This document shows, in pieces, positions 49,919 to 57,850 of a stretch of 64,000 nucleotides of DNA. The notes beneath the pieces are model-generated. The model was not told the DNA's origin and did not search any database. It saw only the letters and a list, made by a program, of their open reading frames with translations. The stretch spans positions 62,001 to 126,000 of the forward strand of contig CCNA01000004.1 in the NCBI GenBank assembly GCA_000824805.1, read 5' to 3'. A program made the position numbers and the translations under genes. This DNA comes from Mesorhizobium sp. SOD10 (GTDB lineage: Bacteria; Pseudomonadota; Alphaproteobacteria; Rhizobiales; Rhizobiaceae). Numbering within the stretch: position 1 is the first letter of the stretch; each line of letters begins with the position of its first letter.

Positions 49919-51370
49919 TCAGACCCCGGTGGCCGGGATGCCGGTGCGTTCCACCTTGCGCGGCGCGGAAATCTCCTTCCACGTCGACAGCGCCCGGTTG
50001 ACCGCGCCGTTCGGCTCGCGGGCGACGAACTCGCCATGGCCGGCCTTGGCCTTGACGTCCGCCTCCTCGATCGAGAGCTCGCCGCGCGAAAACACGAAGC
50101 GCGGCAGGCCGGTCACCTCGAAGCCTTCGAAGACGTTGTAGTCGATCACCGACTGCTGGTTCTTGGCCGAGATCGTCTTCTTGCGCTTCGGATCCCAGAC
50201 GACGATGTCGGCATCCGCGCCTTCGACGATCGCGCCCTTCTTCGGATACATGTTGAGGATCTTGGCGATGTTGGTCGAGGTCACCGCGACGAACTCGTTC
50301 ATCGTCAGCCGGCCGGTGTTGACGCCGGTCGTCCACAGGACCGGCAGGCGGTCCTCGAGCCCGCCCGTGCCGTTCGGGATCTTTGTGAAGTCGCCGATGC
50401 CGTTGCGCTTCTGCTTGGTGGTGAAGGAGCAATGGTCGGTCGCCACCACCTGCAGCGAGCCGGCCTGCAGGCCGGCCCACAGCGAATCCTGGTGCCATTT
50501 GCTGCGGAAGGGCGGGCTCATGACGCGGCGCGCCGCGTGGTCCCAGTCCTTGTTGAAATATTCGCTCTCGTCGAGCGTCAGGTGCTGGATCAGCGGCTCG
50601 CCATAAACGCGCATGCCTTTCTGGCGGGCGCGGCGGATGGCTTCATGGCTCTGCTCGCAGGAGACATGCACGACATAGAGCGGCACGCCGGCCATGTCGG
50701 CGATCATGATGGCGCGATTTGTCGCCTCGCCCTCCACCTCGGGCGGGCGTGAATAGGCATGGCCTTCCGGGCCGTTGTTGCCGGCGGCTAAAAGTTTTTG
50801 CGACAGGGCCGCGACGACGTCGCCGTTCTCGGCATGGACGAGCGGCAGCGCGCCGAGATCGGCGCAGCGCTGGAACGACGAATACATCTCGTCGTCGTCG
50901 ACCATCAGCGCGCCCTTATAGGCCATGAAGTGCTTGAACGAGGTGATACCCCGGTCGACGACTTGAGCCATCTCGTCGAACACCTGCTTGCCCCACCAGG
51001 TGATCGCCATGTGGAAGGAATAGTCGCAGGACGCCTTCGACGTCTTGTTGTCCCACATCTGCAGTGCTTCAAGCAGCGATTGCTGTGGCGCCGGCAGGCA
51101 GAAATCAACCACCATCGTGGTGCCGCCGGAGAGCGCCGCGCGCGTGCCGGATTCGAAATCGTCGGCCGAATAGGTGCCCATGAAGGGCATTTCGAGATGG
51201 GTGTGCGGATCGATGCCGCCCGGCATGACGTAGCAGCCGGTTGCGTCGAACTCATGGTCGCCGTGCAGGTTCGAGCCGATGGCGACGATCTTGCCGTGCT
51301 GCATCAGCACGTCCGCCTTCCACGTGCGGTCGGCGGTGACGATAGTGCCGTTCCGGATGACTTTGGTCAT
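49919..51370 (-). CDS. hydA: Dihydropyrimidinase / D-hydantoinase
   Basis: The enzyme opens 5,6-dihydrouracil or dihydrothymine to the N-carbamoyl-beta-amino acid. The 483-residue amidohydrolase has the metal motif GGIDPHTHLEMPF, the carbamylated lysine in TSFKHFMAYKG (about residue 150), further metal histidines in VHAENGD and VVHVSCEQSHE, and the aspartate in VATDHCSF. Length and motifs match dihydropyrimidinase well. It is second in a minus-strand operon after the amidohydrolase gene. Confidence 0.93.
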   Translation of the reverse strand: MTKVIRNGTIVTADRTWKADVLMQHGKIVAIGSNLHGDHEFDATGCYVMPGGIDPHTHLEMPFMGTYSADDFESGTRAALSGGTTMVVDFCLPAPQQSLLEALQMWDNKTSKASCDYSFHMAITWWGKQVFDEMAQVVDRGITSFKHFMAYKGALMVDDDEMYSSFQRCADLGALPLVHAENGDVVAALSQKLLAAGNNGPEGHAYSRPPEVEGEATNRAIMIADMAGVPLYVVHVSCEQSHEAIRRARQKGMRVYGEPLIQHLTLDESEYFNKDWDHAARRVMSPPFRSKWHQDSLWAGLQAGSLQVVATDHCSFTTKQKRNGIGDFTKIPNGTGGLEDRLPVLWTTGVNTGRLTMNEFVAVTSTNIAKILNMYPKKGAIVEGADADIVVWDPKRKKTISAKNQQSVIDYNVFEGFEVTGLPRFVFSRGELSIEEADVKAKAGHGEFVAREPNGAVNRALSTWKEISAPRKVERTGIPATGV

Positions 51371-51435
51371 ATCTGTTCCCCTGTTCTTTCGCGCTTCTTT
51401 GCGAGCGGCGTTGCGAGGTGATTTGGTTTAGTCGG

Positions 51436-52686
51436 TCATTCGACGATTCCCGCCGTTTCGACCACCGCGTGGAACAGCACGTCGGCACCGGCCGCCGCCC
51501 ATTCCTTGGAGATGTCCTCGGCCTCGTTGTGGCTGAGGCCGCCGACGCAGGGGCACATGACCATGGTCGCCGGTGCCACCTTGGCCGCCCAGCAGGCGTC
51601 GTGGCCGGCGCCGGAGATGATGTTCATGTGGCTGTAGCCGAGCTTCTCTGCAGCCGTGCGCACGCGGCCGACCAGTGTCGGATCGAAGGTCACCGGATCG
51701 AAATGGCCGACCGCCTCGACCGAGCATTTCACGCCGAGCGCCTCGCAGATCTTCGGCGCTTCCTTTTCGATGCGGGCGCGCATGCCGTCGAGCTTGGCCT
51801 GGTCCGGCGAGCGGATATCGACGGTGAAGACCACCGTGCCCGGCAGCACGTTGCGGGAATTGGGCGAGAACTTCACCTGGCCCACCCCGCCAACGGCGCC
51901 CGGCTGGTTCTCCATGGCGACCGTCTGTACCATCTCCAGGATGCGCGCCATGGCAAGGCCCGCATTGACGCGCATGTTCATCGGCGTCGAGCCGGTATGC
52001 GCCTCCCTGCCGGTCAGCGTGAACTCCAGCCACCACAGGCCCTGGCAGTGGGTCACCACGCCGATCTGCTTGTTCTCGGCTTCGAGGATCGGTCCCTGCT
52101 CGATATGGTATTCGAAATAGGCGTGCATCTTGCGCGCCCCGACCTTCTCGTCGCCCACCCAGCCGATCCGCTTCAGCTCGTCGCCGAAGGTAAGGCCGTC
52201 GAGATCCTTGCGGGCATAGGCGTATTCCTGGGTGTGCACGCCTGCGAAGACGCCCGAGGCGAGCATCGCCGGCGCGAAACGAGCGCCCTCCTCGTTGGTC
52301 CAGTTGGTGACGACGATCGGATGCCTGGTCTTGATGCCGAGATCGTTGAGCGAGCGCACCACCTCCAGGCCCGAAAGCACGCCCAGCACGCCGTCATATT
52401 TGCCGCCGGTCGGCTGGGTGTCGAGATGGGAGCCGACATAGACCGGCAGCGCGTCCGGATCGGTGCCGGCGCGCGTCATGAACATGGTGCCCATCTGGTC
52501 CACACCCATGGTGAGCCCAGCCTCGTCGCACCAGGACTTGAACAGCTCGCGGCCCTGCTTGTCGGAATCGGTCAGTGTCTGGCGATTGTTGCCGCCGGCG
52601 ATACCGGGGCCGATCTTCGCCATCTCCATGATGGAATCCCACAAACGGTCTGAATTGATTCGCAGATTCTCGCCGGGTGCGGCCAT
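51436..52686 (-). CDS. Zn-dependent N-carbamoyl-beta-alanine amidohydrolase (beta-ureidopropionase type)
   Basis: This M20-family amidase hydrolyses N-carbamoyl-beta-alanine to beta-alanine, CO2 and ammonia, the third step of reductive pyrimidine breakdown. The 416-residue protein shows the metal ligands in VGSHLDTQPTGGKYDGVLGV, TNEEGARFAPAM, YHIEQGPILE and SGAGHDACWAAK. Allantoate amidohydrolase and N-carbamoyl-L-amino acid hydrolase are close relatives; the operon with dihydropyrimidinase favours the ureidopropionase role. It is the first gene of the operon, behind two RutR-like boxes. Confidence 0.9.
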   Translation of the reverse strand: MAAPGENLRINSDRLWDSIMEMAKIGPGIAGGNNRQTLTDSDKQGRELFKSWCDEAGLTMGVDQMGTMFMTRAGTDPDALPVYVGSHLDTQPTGGKYDGVLGVLSGLEVVRSLNDLGIKTRHPIVVTNWTNEEGARFAPAMLASGVFAGVHTQEYAYARKDLDGLTFGDELKRIGWVGDEKVGARKMHAYFEYHIEQGPILEAENKQIGVVTHCQGLWWLEFTLTGREAHTGSTPMNMRVNAGLAMARILEMVQTVAMENQPGAVGGVGQVKFSPNSRNVLPGTVVFTVDIRSPDQAKLDGMRARIEKEAPKICEALGVKCSVEAVGHFDPVTFDPTLVGRVRTAAEKLGYSHMNIISGAGHDACWAAKVAPATMVMCPCVGGLSHNEAEDISKEWAAAGADVLFHAVVETAGIVE

Positions 52687-52739
52687 TTGCAGTTCCCATT
52701 TTCACCAGGGGTCTTGTCGCCCCTTGAGTGGTTTGCATC

Positions 52740-52788
52740 CTGACCGTATGGTCAGCTTTCAGACTACACAAGCTGACCAAGCGGTCAA
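52740..52788. promoter_or_regulatory. Tandem RutR-like operators between the pyd operon and a RutR paralogue
   Basis: Box 1 is CTGACCGTATGGTCAG (52740-52755) and box 2 is CTGACCAAGCGGTCAA (52773-52788). Both have the TGACC-N4-GGTCA core known for RutR (consensus TTGACCA-N2-TGGTCAA). Their centres are 33 bp apart, about three helix turns. A minus-strand -35 TTGACC lies within box 2, with TAGTCT 16 bases on as a possible -10. Binding would affect both divergent transcripts. Confidence 0.75.
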
Positions 52789-52807
52789 CGAGAATCTTGG
52801 GGGAGAC

Positions 52808-53446
52808 ATGACCGAACCCACCCGTCCCATGCGGCGACAGGACATAAGGCGGGAGAATGAGAAAGCCATTCTGCTCGCTGCCGAAAAAGTGTTCGCGGAA
52901 GCCGGGTTCGGCGGCGCCACGATGCAGTTGATCGCCGATCTGGCGGGACTGCCCAAGGCTAATCTCCACTATTATTTCGCCACCAAGGAAGAGCTCTACC
53001 GGTCCGTCGTCCAGAACATTTTCGAGATCTGGCTGCAGGCGGCCAATTGCTTCGATGCGGCGCGCGGCCCGGTGGACGGCATCAGCGCCTATATCGACGC
53101 CAAGATGGAAATATCGCGCCGCCACCCGGACGGGTCGAAGGTCTGGGCCTCGGAAGTGATGCACGGCGCGCCGGTGCTTCAGGACTATATGGAATCGACT
53201 TTGCGCGAATGGACCGACGGCCGCGTCGAGATCATCAGGCGCTGGATCGAGGAGGGCAAGATGGACCCGGTGGACCCGCGGCATCTGCTCTATATGCTGT
53301 GGGCCACGACCCAGCATTACGCCGATTTCGGCCACCAGATTGAGACGCTGAACGGCGGCAAGTCGCTCTCCGACCGGCAATGGCGGGAGGCCAAGGAAAA
53401 CATCAAGCGGGTGATCCTGACAGGCATCGGCGCGCAGCCCGCCTGA
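52808..53446 (+). CDS. TetR-family regulator, RutR-like (paralogue 1)
   Basis: The 212-residue protein has an N-terminal TetR helix-turn-helix (ENEKAILLAAEKVFAEAGFGGATMQLIADLAGLPKANLHYYFATKEELY). Its C-terminal half has the RutR-type segments SRRHPDGSKVWASEVMHGAP and HLLYMLWATTQHYADFG. RutR senses uracil or thymine in E. coli. Start is the ATG at 52808 behind GGGGGAGA. It is divergent from the amidohydrolase-dihydropyrimidinase operon, the usual position of a local regulator. Confidence 0.87.
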   Translation: MTEPTRPMRRQDIRRENEKAILLAAEKVFAEAGFGGATMQLIADLAGLPKANLHYYFATKEELYRSVVQNIFEIWLQAANCFDAARGPVDGISAYIDAKMEISRRHPDGSKVWASEVMHGAPVLQDYMESTLREWTDGRVEIIRRWIEEGKMDPVDPRHLLYMLWATTQHYADFGHQIETLNGGKSLSDRQWREAKENIKRVILTGIGAQPA

Positions 53447-53496
53447 ATCGCCCTCCCTCGAGATCGACGCGTCGAGCCGACCTCGCCTGGCCGCTT

Positions 53497-53533
53497 CGCG
53501 GACACCCTCCCCTCAACGGGAAGGGTGTCCGCG
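53497..53533. terminator. Hairpin between convergent genes
   Basis: CGCGGACACCCT (53497-53508) pairs perfectly with AGGGTGTCCGCG (53522-53533), with a 13-base loop. It lies between the ends of the RutR-like gene and the aminotransferase gene, so it may end both transcripts, though no U-run follows. Confidence 0.55.
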
Positions 53534-53541
53534 GCGGCTTG

Positions 53542-54870
53542 TCAGTCGATCGACCTCAGCACATCGCGAACATGGTCGATCAGTTCGTTGATCTGGCCCT
53601 TGGTGATGATCAGCGGCGGCGACAGCGCAATGATGTCGCCGGTGGTGCGGATCAGCGCGCCGCGCTCGAACGCCTTCACGAAAGCCGAGAACGCCCGCTT
53701 GGTCGGGCTGCCGGCGATCGGCGCCAGCTCGATCGCGCCGATCAGGCCGATATTGCGGATGTCGATGACATGCGGCTCGCCCTTGAGCGAATGCAGCGCG
53801 TCTTCCCAGTAAGGCGCCAGCTCCTCGCCGCGCGTCAAAAGGCCCTCTTCCTTGTAGGTGTCCAGCGTGCCGAGCGCCGCGGCGCAGGCGATCGGATTGC
53901 CCGAATAGGTGTAGCCGTGGAAGAACTCGATCATGTGTTCCGGACCGGTCATGAAGGCGTCGTGGATCTCCTTCTTGACGAACACCGCGCCCATCGGGAT
54001 GACACCGTTGGAGACGCCCTTGGCGGTGGTCATGATATCAGGCGTGACGCCGAAATAATCCGCCGCGAACGGCGTGCCGAGGCGGCCGAAGCCGGTGATC
54101 ACTTCATCGAAAATCAACAATATGCCGTGCTTCGTGCAGATTTCCCGAAGCTTCTGCAGATAGCCCTTCGGCGGCAGGATGACGCCCGTGGAGCCGGCGA
54201 CCGGCTCGACGATGACGGCCGCGATGGTCGAGGCATCATGTAACGTGACGAGGCGCTCGAGCTCGTTCGCGAGCTCCGCGCCATGCTCCGGCACGCCTTT
54301 CGAGAAGGCGTTCTTCTCCGGCAGATGCGTGTGCGGCAGATGGTCGACGCCGCCGAGCAGCGTGCCGAACATCTTGCGGTTGGCGACGATGCCGCCGACG
54401 GAGATGCCGCCGAAATTGACGCCGTGATAGCCGCGTTCGCGGCCGATCAGGCGGGTGCGCGAGCCCTCGCCGCGAACGCGGTGATAGGCGATCGCCATCT
54501 TGAGCGCGGTCTCGACCGATTCCGATCCGGAATTGGTGAAGAAGACATGGTCCATGCCCTTGGGCGCGATATCGACCAGGCGGTTCGCCAGCTCGAATAC
54601 GACCGGGTGGCCCATCTGGAAAGCGGGCGCATAGTCGAGCTCGGCGGCCTGTTGCTGGATCGCTTCGGTGATCTTCGGCCGGCAGTGGCCGGCGTTCACG
54701 CACCACAGGCCCGCAGTGCCGTCGAGCACCTTGCGGCCGTCGCTGGTGGTGTAATGCATGTCCTTGGCGGACACGAACATGCGTGGCGCCTGCTTGAACT
54801 GACGATTTGCCGTGAACGGCATCCAGAATGCGCTGAGATCGTTCGGCGTGACTTTCAGCCGGTTGGACAT
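53542..54870 (-). CDS. Beta-alanine:pyruvate aminotransferase (class III, omega-amino acid type)
   Basis: The enzyme moves the amino group of beta-alanine to pyruvate, giving malonate semialdehyde and alanine; this disposes of the product of the amidohydrolase. The 442-residue protein shows FWMPFTANRQFK near the start, FFTNSGSESVETALKMA, GRERGYHGVNFGG and IFDEVITGFGRLG. The PLP lysine is in MTTAKGVSNGVIPMG (about residue 285). These match omega-amino acid:pyruvate aminotransferases. I prefer the ATG at 54870 behind AAGGGGAAG. It carries its own RutR-like box upstream. Confidence 0.92.
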   Translation of the reverse strand: MSNRLKVTPNDLSAFWMPFTANRQFKQAPRMFVSAKDMHYTTSDGRKVLDGTAGLWCVNAGHCRPKITEAIQQQAAELDYAPAFQMGHPVVFELANRLVDIAPKGMDHVFFTNSGSESVETALKMAIAYHRVRGEGSRTRLIGRERGYHGVNFGGISVGGIVANRKMFGTLLGGVDHLPHTHLPEKNAFSKGVPEHGAELANELERLVTLHDASTIAAVIVEPVAGSTGVILPPKGYLQKLREICTKHGILLIFDEVITGFGRLGTPFAADYFGVTPDIMTTAKGVSNGVIPMGAVFVKKEIHDAFMTGPEHMIEFFHGYTYSGNPIACAAALGTLDTYKEEGLLTRGEELAPYWEDALHSLKGEPHVIDIRNIGLIGAIELAPIAGSPTKRAFSAFVKAFERGALIRTTGDIIALSPPLIITKGQINELIDHVRDVLRSID

Positions 54871-54948
54871 GACCAAGACTTCCCCTTGTAACCTGTTTCG
54901 GTGCCGCCAACGCTTGGTCTTTGCTGCCTTTTCGTGCTACGCAAAATT

Positions 54949-54964
54949 TTGACCGGTTGGACAA
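54949..54964. promoter_or_regulatory. RutR-like operator before the aminotransferase gene
   Basis: TTGACCGGTTGGACAA differs from a perfect TTGACC-N4-GGTCAA dyad at one position. It lies about 79 bases upstream of the aminotransferase ATG, in the 238-base space shared with the second RutR paralogue. Confidence 0.65.
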
Positions 54965-55033
54965 ACGTTAGCGCCGCCCGTCGGCGGTCAAAGGATTACT
55001 AGCGGAAATGCGGCATAAAAAGCGCGCTCCACA

Positions 55034-55069
55034 GTCCAGGGAAAAACTGGTCCAGACAATTGGTCCAGA
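55034..55069. promoter_or_regulatory. Triple GTCCAG direct repeat before the second RutR gene
   Basis: GTCCAG occurs at 55034, 55050 and 55063. The last two are part of a longer 9-base repeat TGGTCCAGA (55048-55056 and 55061-55069) with 13-bp period. The half-site resembles TGGTCA of the RutR box but is not a dyad. It may be an autoregulatory site or a variant operator. Confidence 0.35.
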
Positions 55070-55108
55070 GAACCCGCGTTCTGACGGCCGGCAAGGATAA
55101 CGGCGGCA

Positions 55109-55750
55109 ATGGAAGGCTCCGCTCCCCGCCGCACCCGCATCCAGCAGGAAAAGCGCGAACTCATCCTGGAAGCCGCGCTCGAAGTCTTCTCCGCCAACGG
55201 GTTTCGCGGCTCGACCATCGACCAGATCGCCGAAGCCGCCGGCATGTCGAAGCCCAACCTTCTCTATTACTTCCGCCGCAAGGAGGACATTCACGAGACG
55301 TTGATGCAGCGCCTGCTCGACACCTGGCTGGCGCCGCTGCGCGAGCTTGACGACATCGGCGACCCGCTGACGGAGCTCAGAAGCTACATCCGCAGGAAGC
55401 TGGAGATGGCGCGAGATTTTCCGCGTGAGAGCCGGTTGTTCGCCAATGAGATCCTGCAGGGCGCGCCGCGCATCATGCCGATGTTGGAGGGAGAACTGAA
55501 GACCCTGGTCGACGAGAAAGCCGCCGTCATCAAGGGCTGGATGCGCGCCGGCAAGATCGCCCGCACCGATCCCTGGCACCTGATCTTCTCGATCTGGGCG
55601 ACGACACAGCATTATGCCGATTTCGATGTGCAGGTGCGCGCCGTGCTCGGCGCCGACCGCGGCGGCGACGGCCGTTTCGAGGACGCGGCGAGGTTTCTGG
55701 AGCAGTTGTTCCTGGATGGGTTGAAGCCAAAGGGTAACACCTCGTCATAA
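55109..55750 (+). CDS. rutR: RutR, pyrimidine-responsive TetR-family regulator (paralogue 2)
   Basis: The 213-residue protein is the closer match to E. coli RutR of the two paralogues. It has the HTH segment ELILEAALEVFSANGFRGSTIDQIAEAAGMSKPNLLYYFRRKED (read in parts) and a ligand domain with LLDTWLAPL, FPRESRLFANEILQGAPRIM, LVDEKAAVIKGWM and HLIFSIWATTQHYADF. RutR releases its operator on binding uracil or thymine. It is divergent from the aminotransferase. Having two such regulators 1.7 kb apart is unusual. Confidence 0.88.
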   Translation: MEGSAPRRTRIQQEKRELILEAALEVFSANGFRGSTIDQIAEAAGMSKPNLLYYFRRKEDIHETLMQRLLDTWLAPLRELDDIGDPLTELRSYIRRKLEMARDFPRESRLFANEILQGAPRIMPMLEGELKTLVDEKAAVIKGWMRAGKIARTDPWHLIFSIWATTQHYADFDVQVRAVLGADRGGDGRFEDAARFLEQLFLDGLKPKGNTSS

Positions 55751-55824
55751 CGGCCGAACGGGCTGGAACAACTTGCGAGCCGTTTGGCTATCGTTGCCCT
55801 TGGAGATTGGCCGAAGCCTATCAG

Positions 55825-56004
55825 CTTCGTCATCCACGGCGAAGCAAGGAGCGTAGCGACGCAGCGCAGACCCGAGGATCCATTCCGTGACTTCAACGCG
55901 CCTCTACGGTGCAGAATTCTGCTCCGCGGCGCCCCACGGCAGAGGTAACGGAATGGATCCTCGGGTCTCCGCGTCCGCTTCGCTCCCGCTCCGCCCGTGA
56001 CGAC
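55825..56004. repeat. Dispersed inverted repeat element, copy 2
   Basis: The left arm (55825-55888) starts CTTCGTCATCCACGGCGAAG and ends GGATCCATTCCGT. The right arm (55948-56004) is its near reverse complement. It shares the outer arms and the AGCAAGGAGCG and GCGCAGACCC blocks with the copy at 47779-47998; the central part differs. It fills most of the 282 bases between rutR and the XRE regulator. Confidence 0.85.
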
Positions 56005-56032
56005 AAAGTTGAGTGACTGCCGCCGCCTAACT

Positions 56033-56905
56033 TCACGCGCTGCGTTTCTGGGCCGGCTGGGCCTCCAGCAGCTTCTTCAGCTTGGCGACTGAGTTATGCT
56101 CGGCAAGCGGCGTATAGACGATCAGCCGCATATCCGAGCCGTCGTCGATCGATAGGCTCATATGCTCGAACGTCATCGCGCCGGCGATCGGATGCCGCAG
56201 ATGCTTCAGGCCGGAGAGCCGGTGGACGACATCGCGCTGCGGCCACCATTCGCGAAACTCGGGGCTCGAGCGCATCATCAGCGCGATCAGCCGTTCGAAG
56301 TCCGGATCGCCGGTGTATTTCGCGCTCTCGGCGCGGAAGGCGGCTAGGGTCGCGCGCGCCAGTTGCTCCCAGTCCACCAGTAGATGCCGCCGGTGCGGAT
56401 CGGTGAAGACGCCGTGGATGATGTTGCGGGCATCGCCCTCCAGGAGGCCGTAGTCTCCAAAAATGGCGACCGCCGCGTCGTTCCATGCCAGCACATCCCA
56501 GCGCGGACCGACGACATAGGCAGGCTGCAGCACCAGGCTCTGCAACATATGCAGCAAAGGCCCCTCGACCTTTGCCTGCACGATGCGCCGCCGCTCGGGC
56601 TGCTGGCGGCCGGCGAGCGTGAACAGATGCCGCTGCTCGGCGGCGTCGAGCCGCAACGCCTGGCAGAGCGCCGACAGCACCTCGACCGAAGGCCGCACGT
56701 CCCTGCCCTGCTCCAGCCAGGTGTACCAGGTCGTGCCGACGCCCGCGATCATCGCCACCTCCTCGCGCCGCAGCCCGGGCGTGCGCCGCCGCGCGCCGCA
56801 AGCGATGCCGGCGGCATCGGGCGAAAGCCTCTCGCGGCGGGAACGCAAGAAGGCGCCGAGCTCGCGCCGGCGATGATCTTCGGGGGAATGGGCGACGGCA
56901 TCCAT
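56033..56905 (-). CDS. XRE-family regulator with MmyB-like ligand domain
   Basis: The 290-residue protein has an N-terminal XRE helix-turn-helix (ELGAFLRSRRERLSP then TPGLRREEVAMIAGVGTTWYTWLEQGRD). A C-terminal MmyB-like domain (about residues 105-270; ILRVQ-equivalent QSLVLQPAYVVGPRWDVLAWNDAAVAIFGDY and DWEQLARATLAAFRAE) follows, a PAS-like fold that may bind a fatty acid or similar ligand. It is divergent from two SDR genes, which are its likely targets. The promoter lies right at the ATG. Confidence 0.9.
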   Translation of the reverse strand: MDAVAHSPEDHRRRELGAFLRSRRERLSPDAAGIACGARRRTPGLRREEVAMIAGVGTTWYTWLEQGRDVRPSVEVLSALCQALRLDAAEQRHLFTLAGRQQPERRRIVQAKVEGPLLHMLQSLVLQPAYVVGPRWDVLAWNDAAVAIFGDYGLLEGDARNIIHGVFTDPHRRHLLVDWEQLARATLAAFRAESAKYTGDPDFERLIALMMRSSPEFREWWPQRDVVHRLSGLKHLRHPIAGAMTFEHMSLSIDDGSDMRLIVYTPLAEHNSVAKLKKLLEAQPAQKRSA

Positions 56906-56911
56906 CCAGTT

Positions 56912-56920
56912 ATTATAGCA
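56912..56920 (-). promoter_or_regulatory. Extended -10 promoter abutting the XRE start codon
   Basis: On the minus strand TGCTATAAT (56920-56912) is a perfect extended -10. The usual start point, 7 bases on, falls on the A of the ATG at 56905. No SD site lies between, so the mRNA is predicted to be leaderless. No good -35 is seen, which an extended -10 tolerates. Confidence 0.55.
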
Positions 56921-57008
56921 GTACTGATACCAGGATAAAGTTTGAACTGTTTGGCTTGAGCGCCGTGCCCCATCTTTCCGTTCAGAGCAGCGCAAGGAGG
57001 CTCTGAAC

Positions 57009-57845
57009 ATGGAACTCAAGGACAAAACAATTCTCGTCACCGGCTCGACCGACGGTGTCGGCCGCGTGGTGGCGGAAAGGCTCGGAGCCGCCGGCGCCCG
57101 TGTGCTGGTGCATGGCCGCGACGAAAGCCGCGGCAAGGCGACCGTGGCCGCCATCGAGGCAAAGGGCGGCAAGGCGGAATTCCTCGCCGCCGATCTCGCT
57201 ACGCTGGCCGAAGTACGCCGCCTTGCGGAAGCAGTGCGCACCCGAACCGATCGGCTCGACATCCTGATCAACAATGCCGGCGTCGGCACCGGCGGCCAGG
57301 GCGCGAAAAGGCAGGTCAGTGCGGACGGTTATGAGCTGCGTTTCGCCGTCAACTATCTCGCCGGTTTCCTGCTGACCTCAGAGCTTCTGCCTTTGCTCAA
57401 GGCGAGCGCGCCGGCACGCATCGTCAATGTCGCCTCGGCTGGGCAGCAGGCGATCGACTTCGACGACGTCATGCTGACGCATGGCTATAGCGGCGTGCGG
57501 GCCTACTGCCAGAGCAAGCTGGCGCAGATCCTGTTCACCGTCGATCTGGCTGAACAGCTCGAAGGCACCGGCGTAACCGTCAATGCGCTCCATCCGGCAA
57601 GCTATATGGACACCACAATGGTCCGGCAGGCGGGCGTCACGCCGTGGAGCTCGGTCGAGACCGGCGCCGACGCCATCCTCAACCTGGCAACCTCGCCGGC
57701 GCTCGAAGGCCGCAGCGGCCGCTATTTCGACGGCCAGCGAGAATCGCGCGCCGATGCCCAGGCGTATGACGAAAAGGCCCGCCGCCAATTGCGGACCTTG
57801 AGCCTCGAATTGACCAGACAAGCTTCTACGACATCTAAGGAATAG
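57009..57845 (+). CDS. Short-chain dehydrogenase/reductase (retinol dehydrogenase-like)
   Basis: The 278-residue NAD(P)-dependent SDR has the cofactor loop TGSTDGVGRVVAERL, the NNAG motif in ILINNAGVG, the catalytic serine in VNVASAGQ and the YxxxK pair in VRAYCQSKLAQ. Its length and the TxxVRQAGVTPW region fit the WW-oxidoreductase/retinol dehydrogenase-like group. Substrate is unknown. The ATG at 57009 follows AAGGAGG. The second SDR follows after 5 bases, so both are in one transcript divergent from the XRE regulator. Confidence 0.9.
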   Translation: MELKDKTILVTGSTDGVGRVVAERLGAAGARVLVHGRDESRGKATVAAIEAKGGKAEFLAADLATLAEVRRLAEAVRTRTDRLDILINNAGVGTGGQGAKRQVSADGYELRFAVNYLAGFLLTSELLPLLKASAPARIVNVASAGQQAIDFDDVMLTHGYSGVRAYCQSKLAQILFTVDLAEQLEGTGVTVNALHPASYMDTTMVRQAGVTPWSSVETGADAILNLATSPALEGRSGRYFDGQRESRADAQAYDEKARRQLRTLSLELTRQASTTSKE

Positions 57846-57850
57846 CATTC

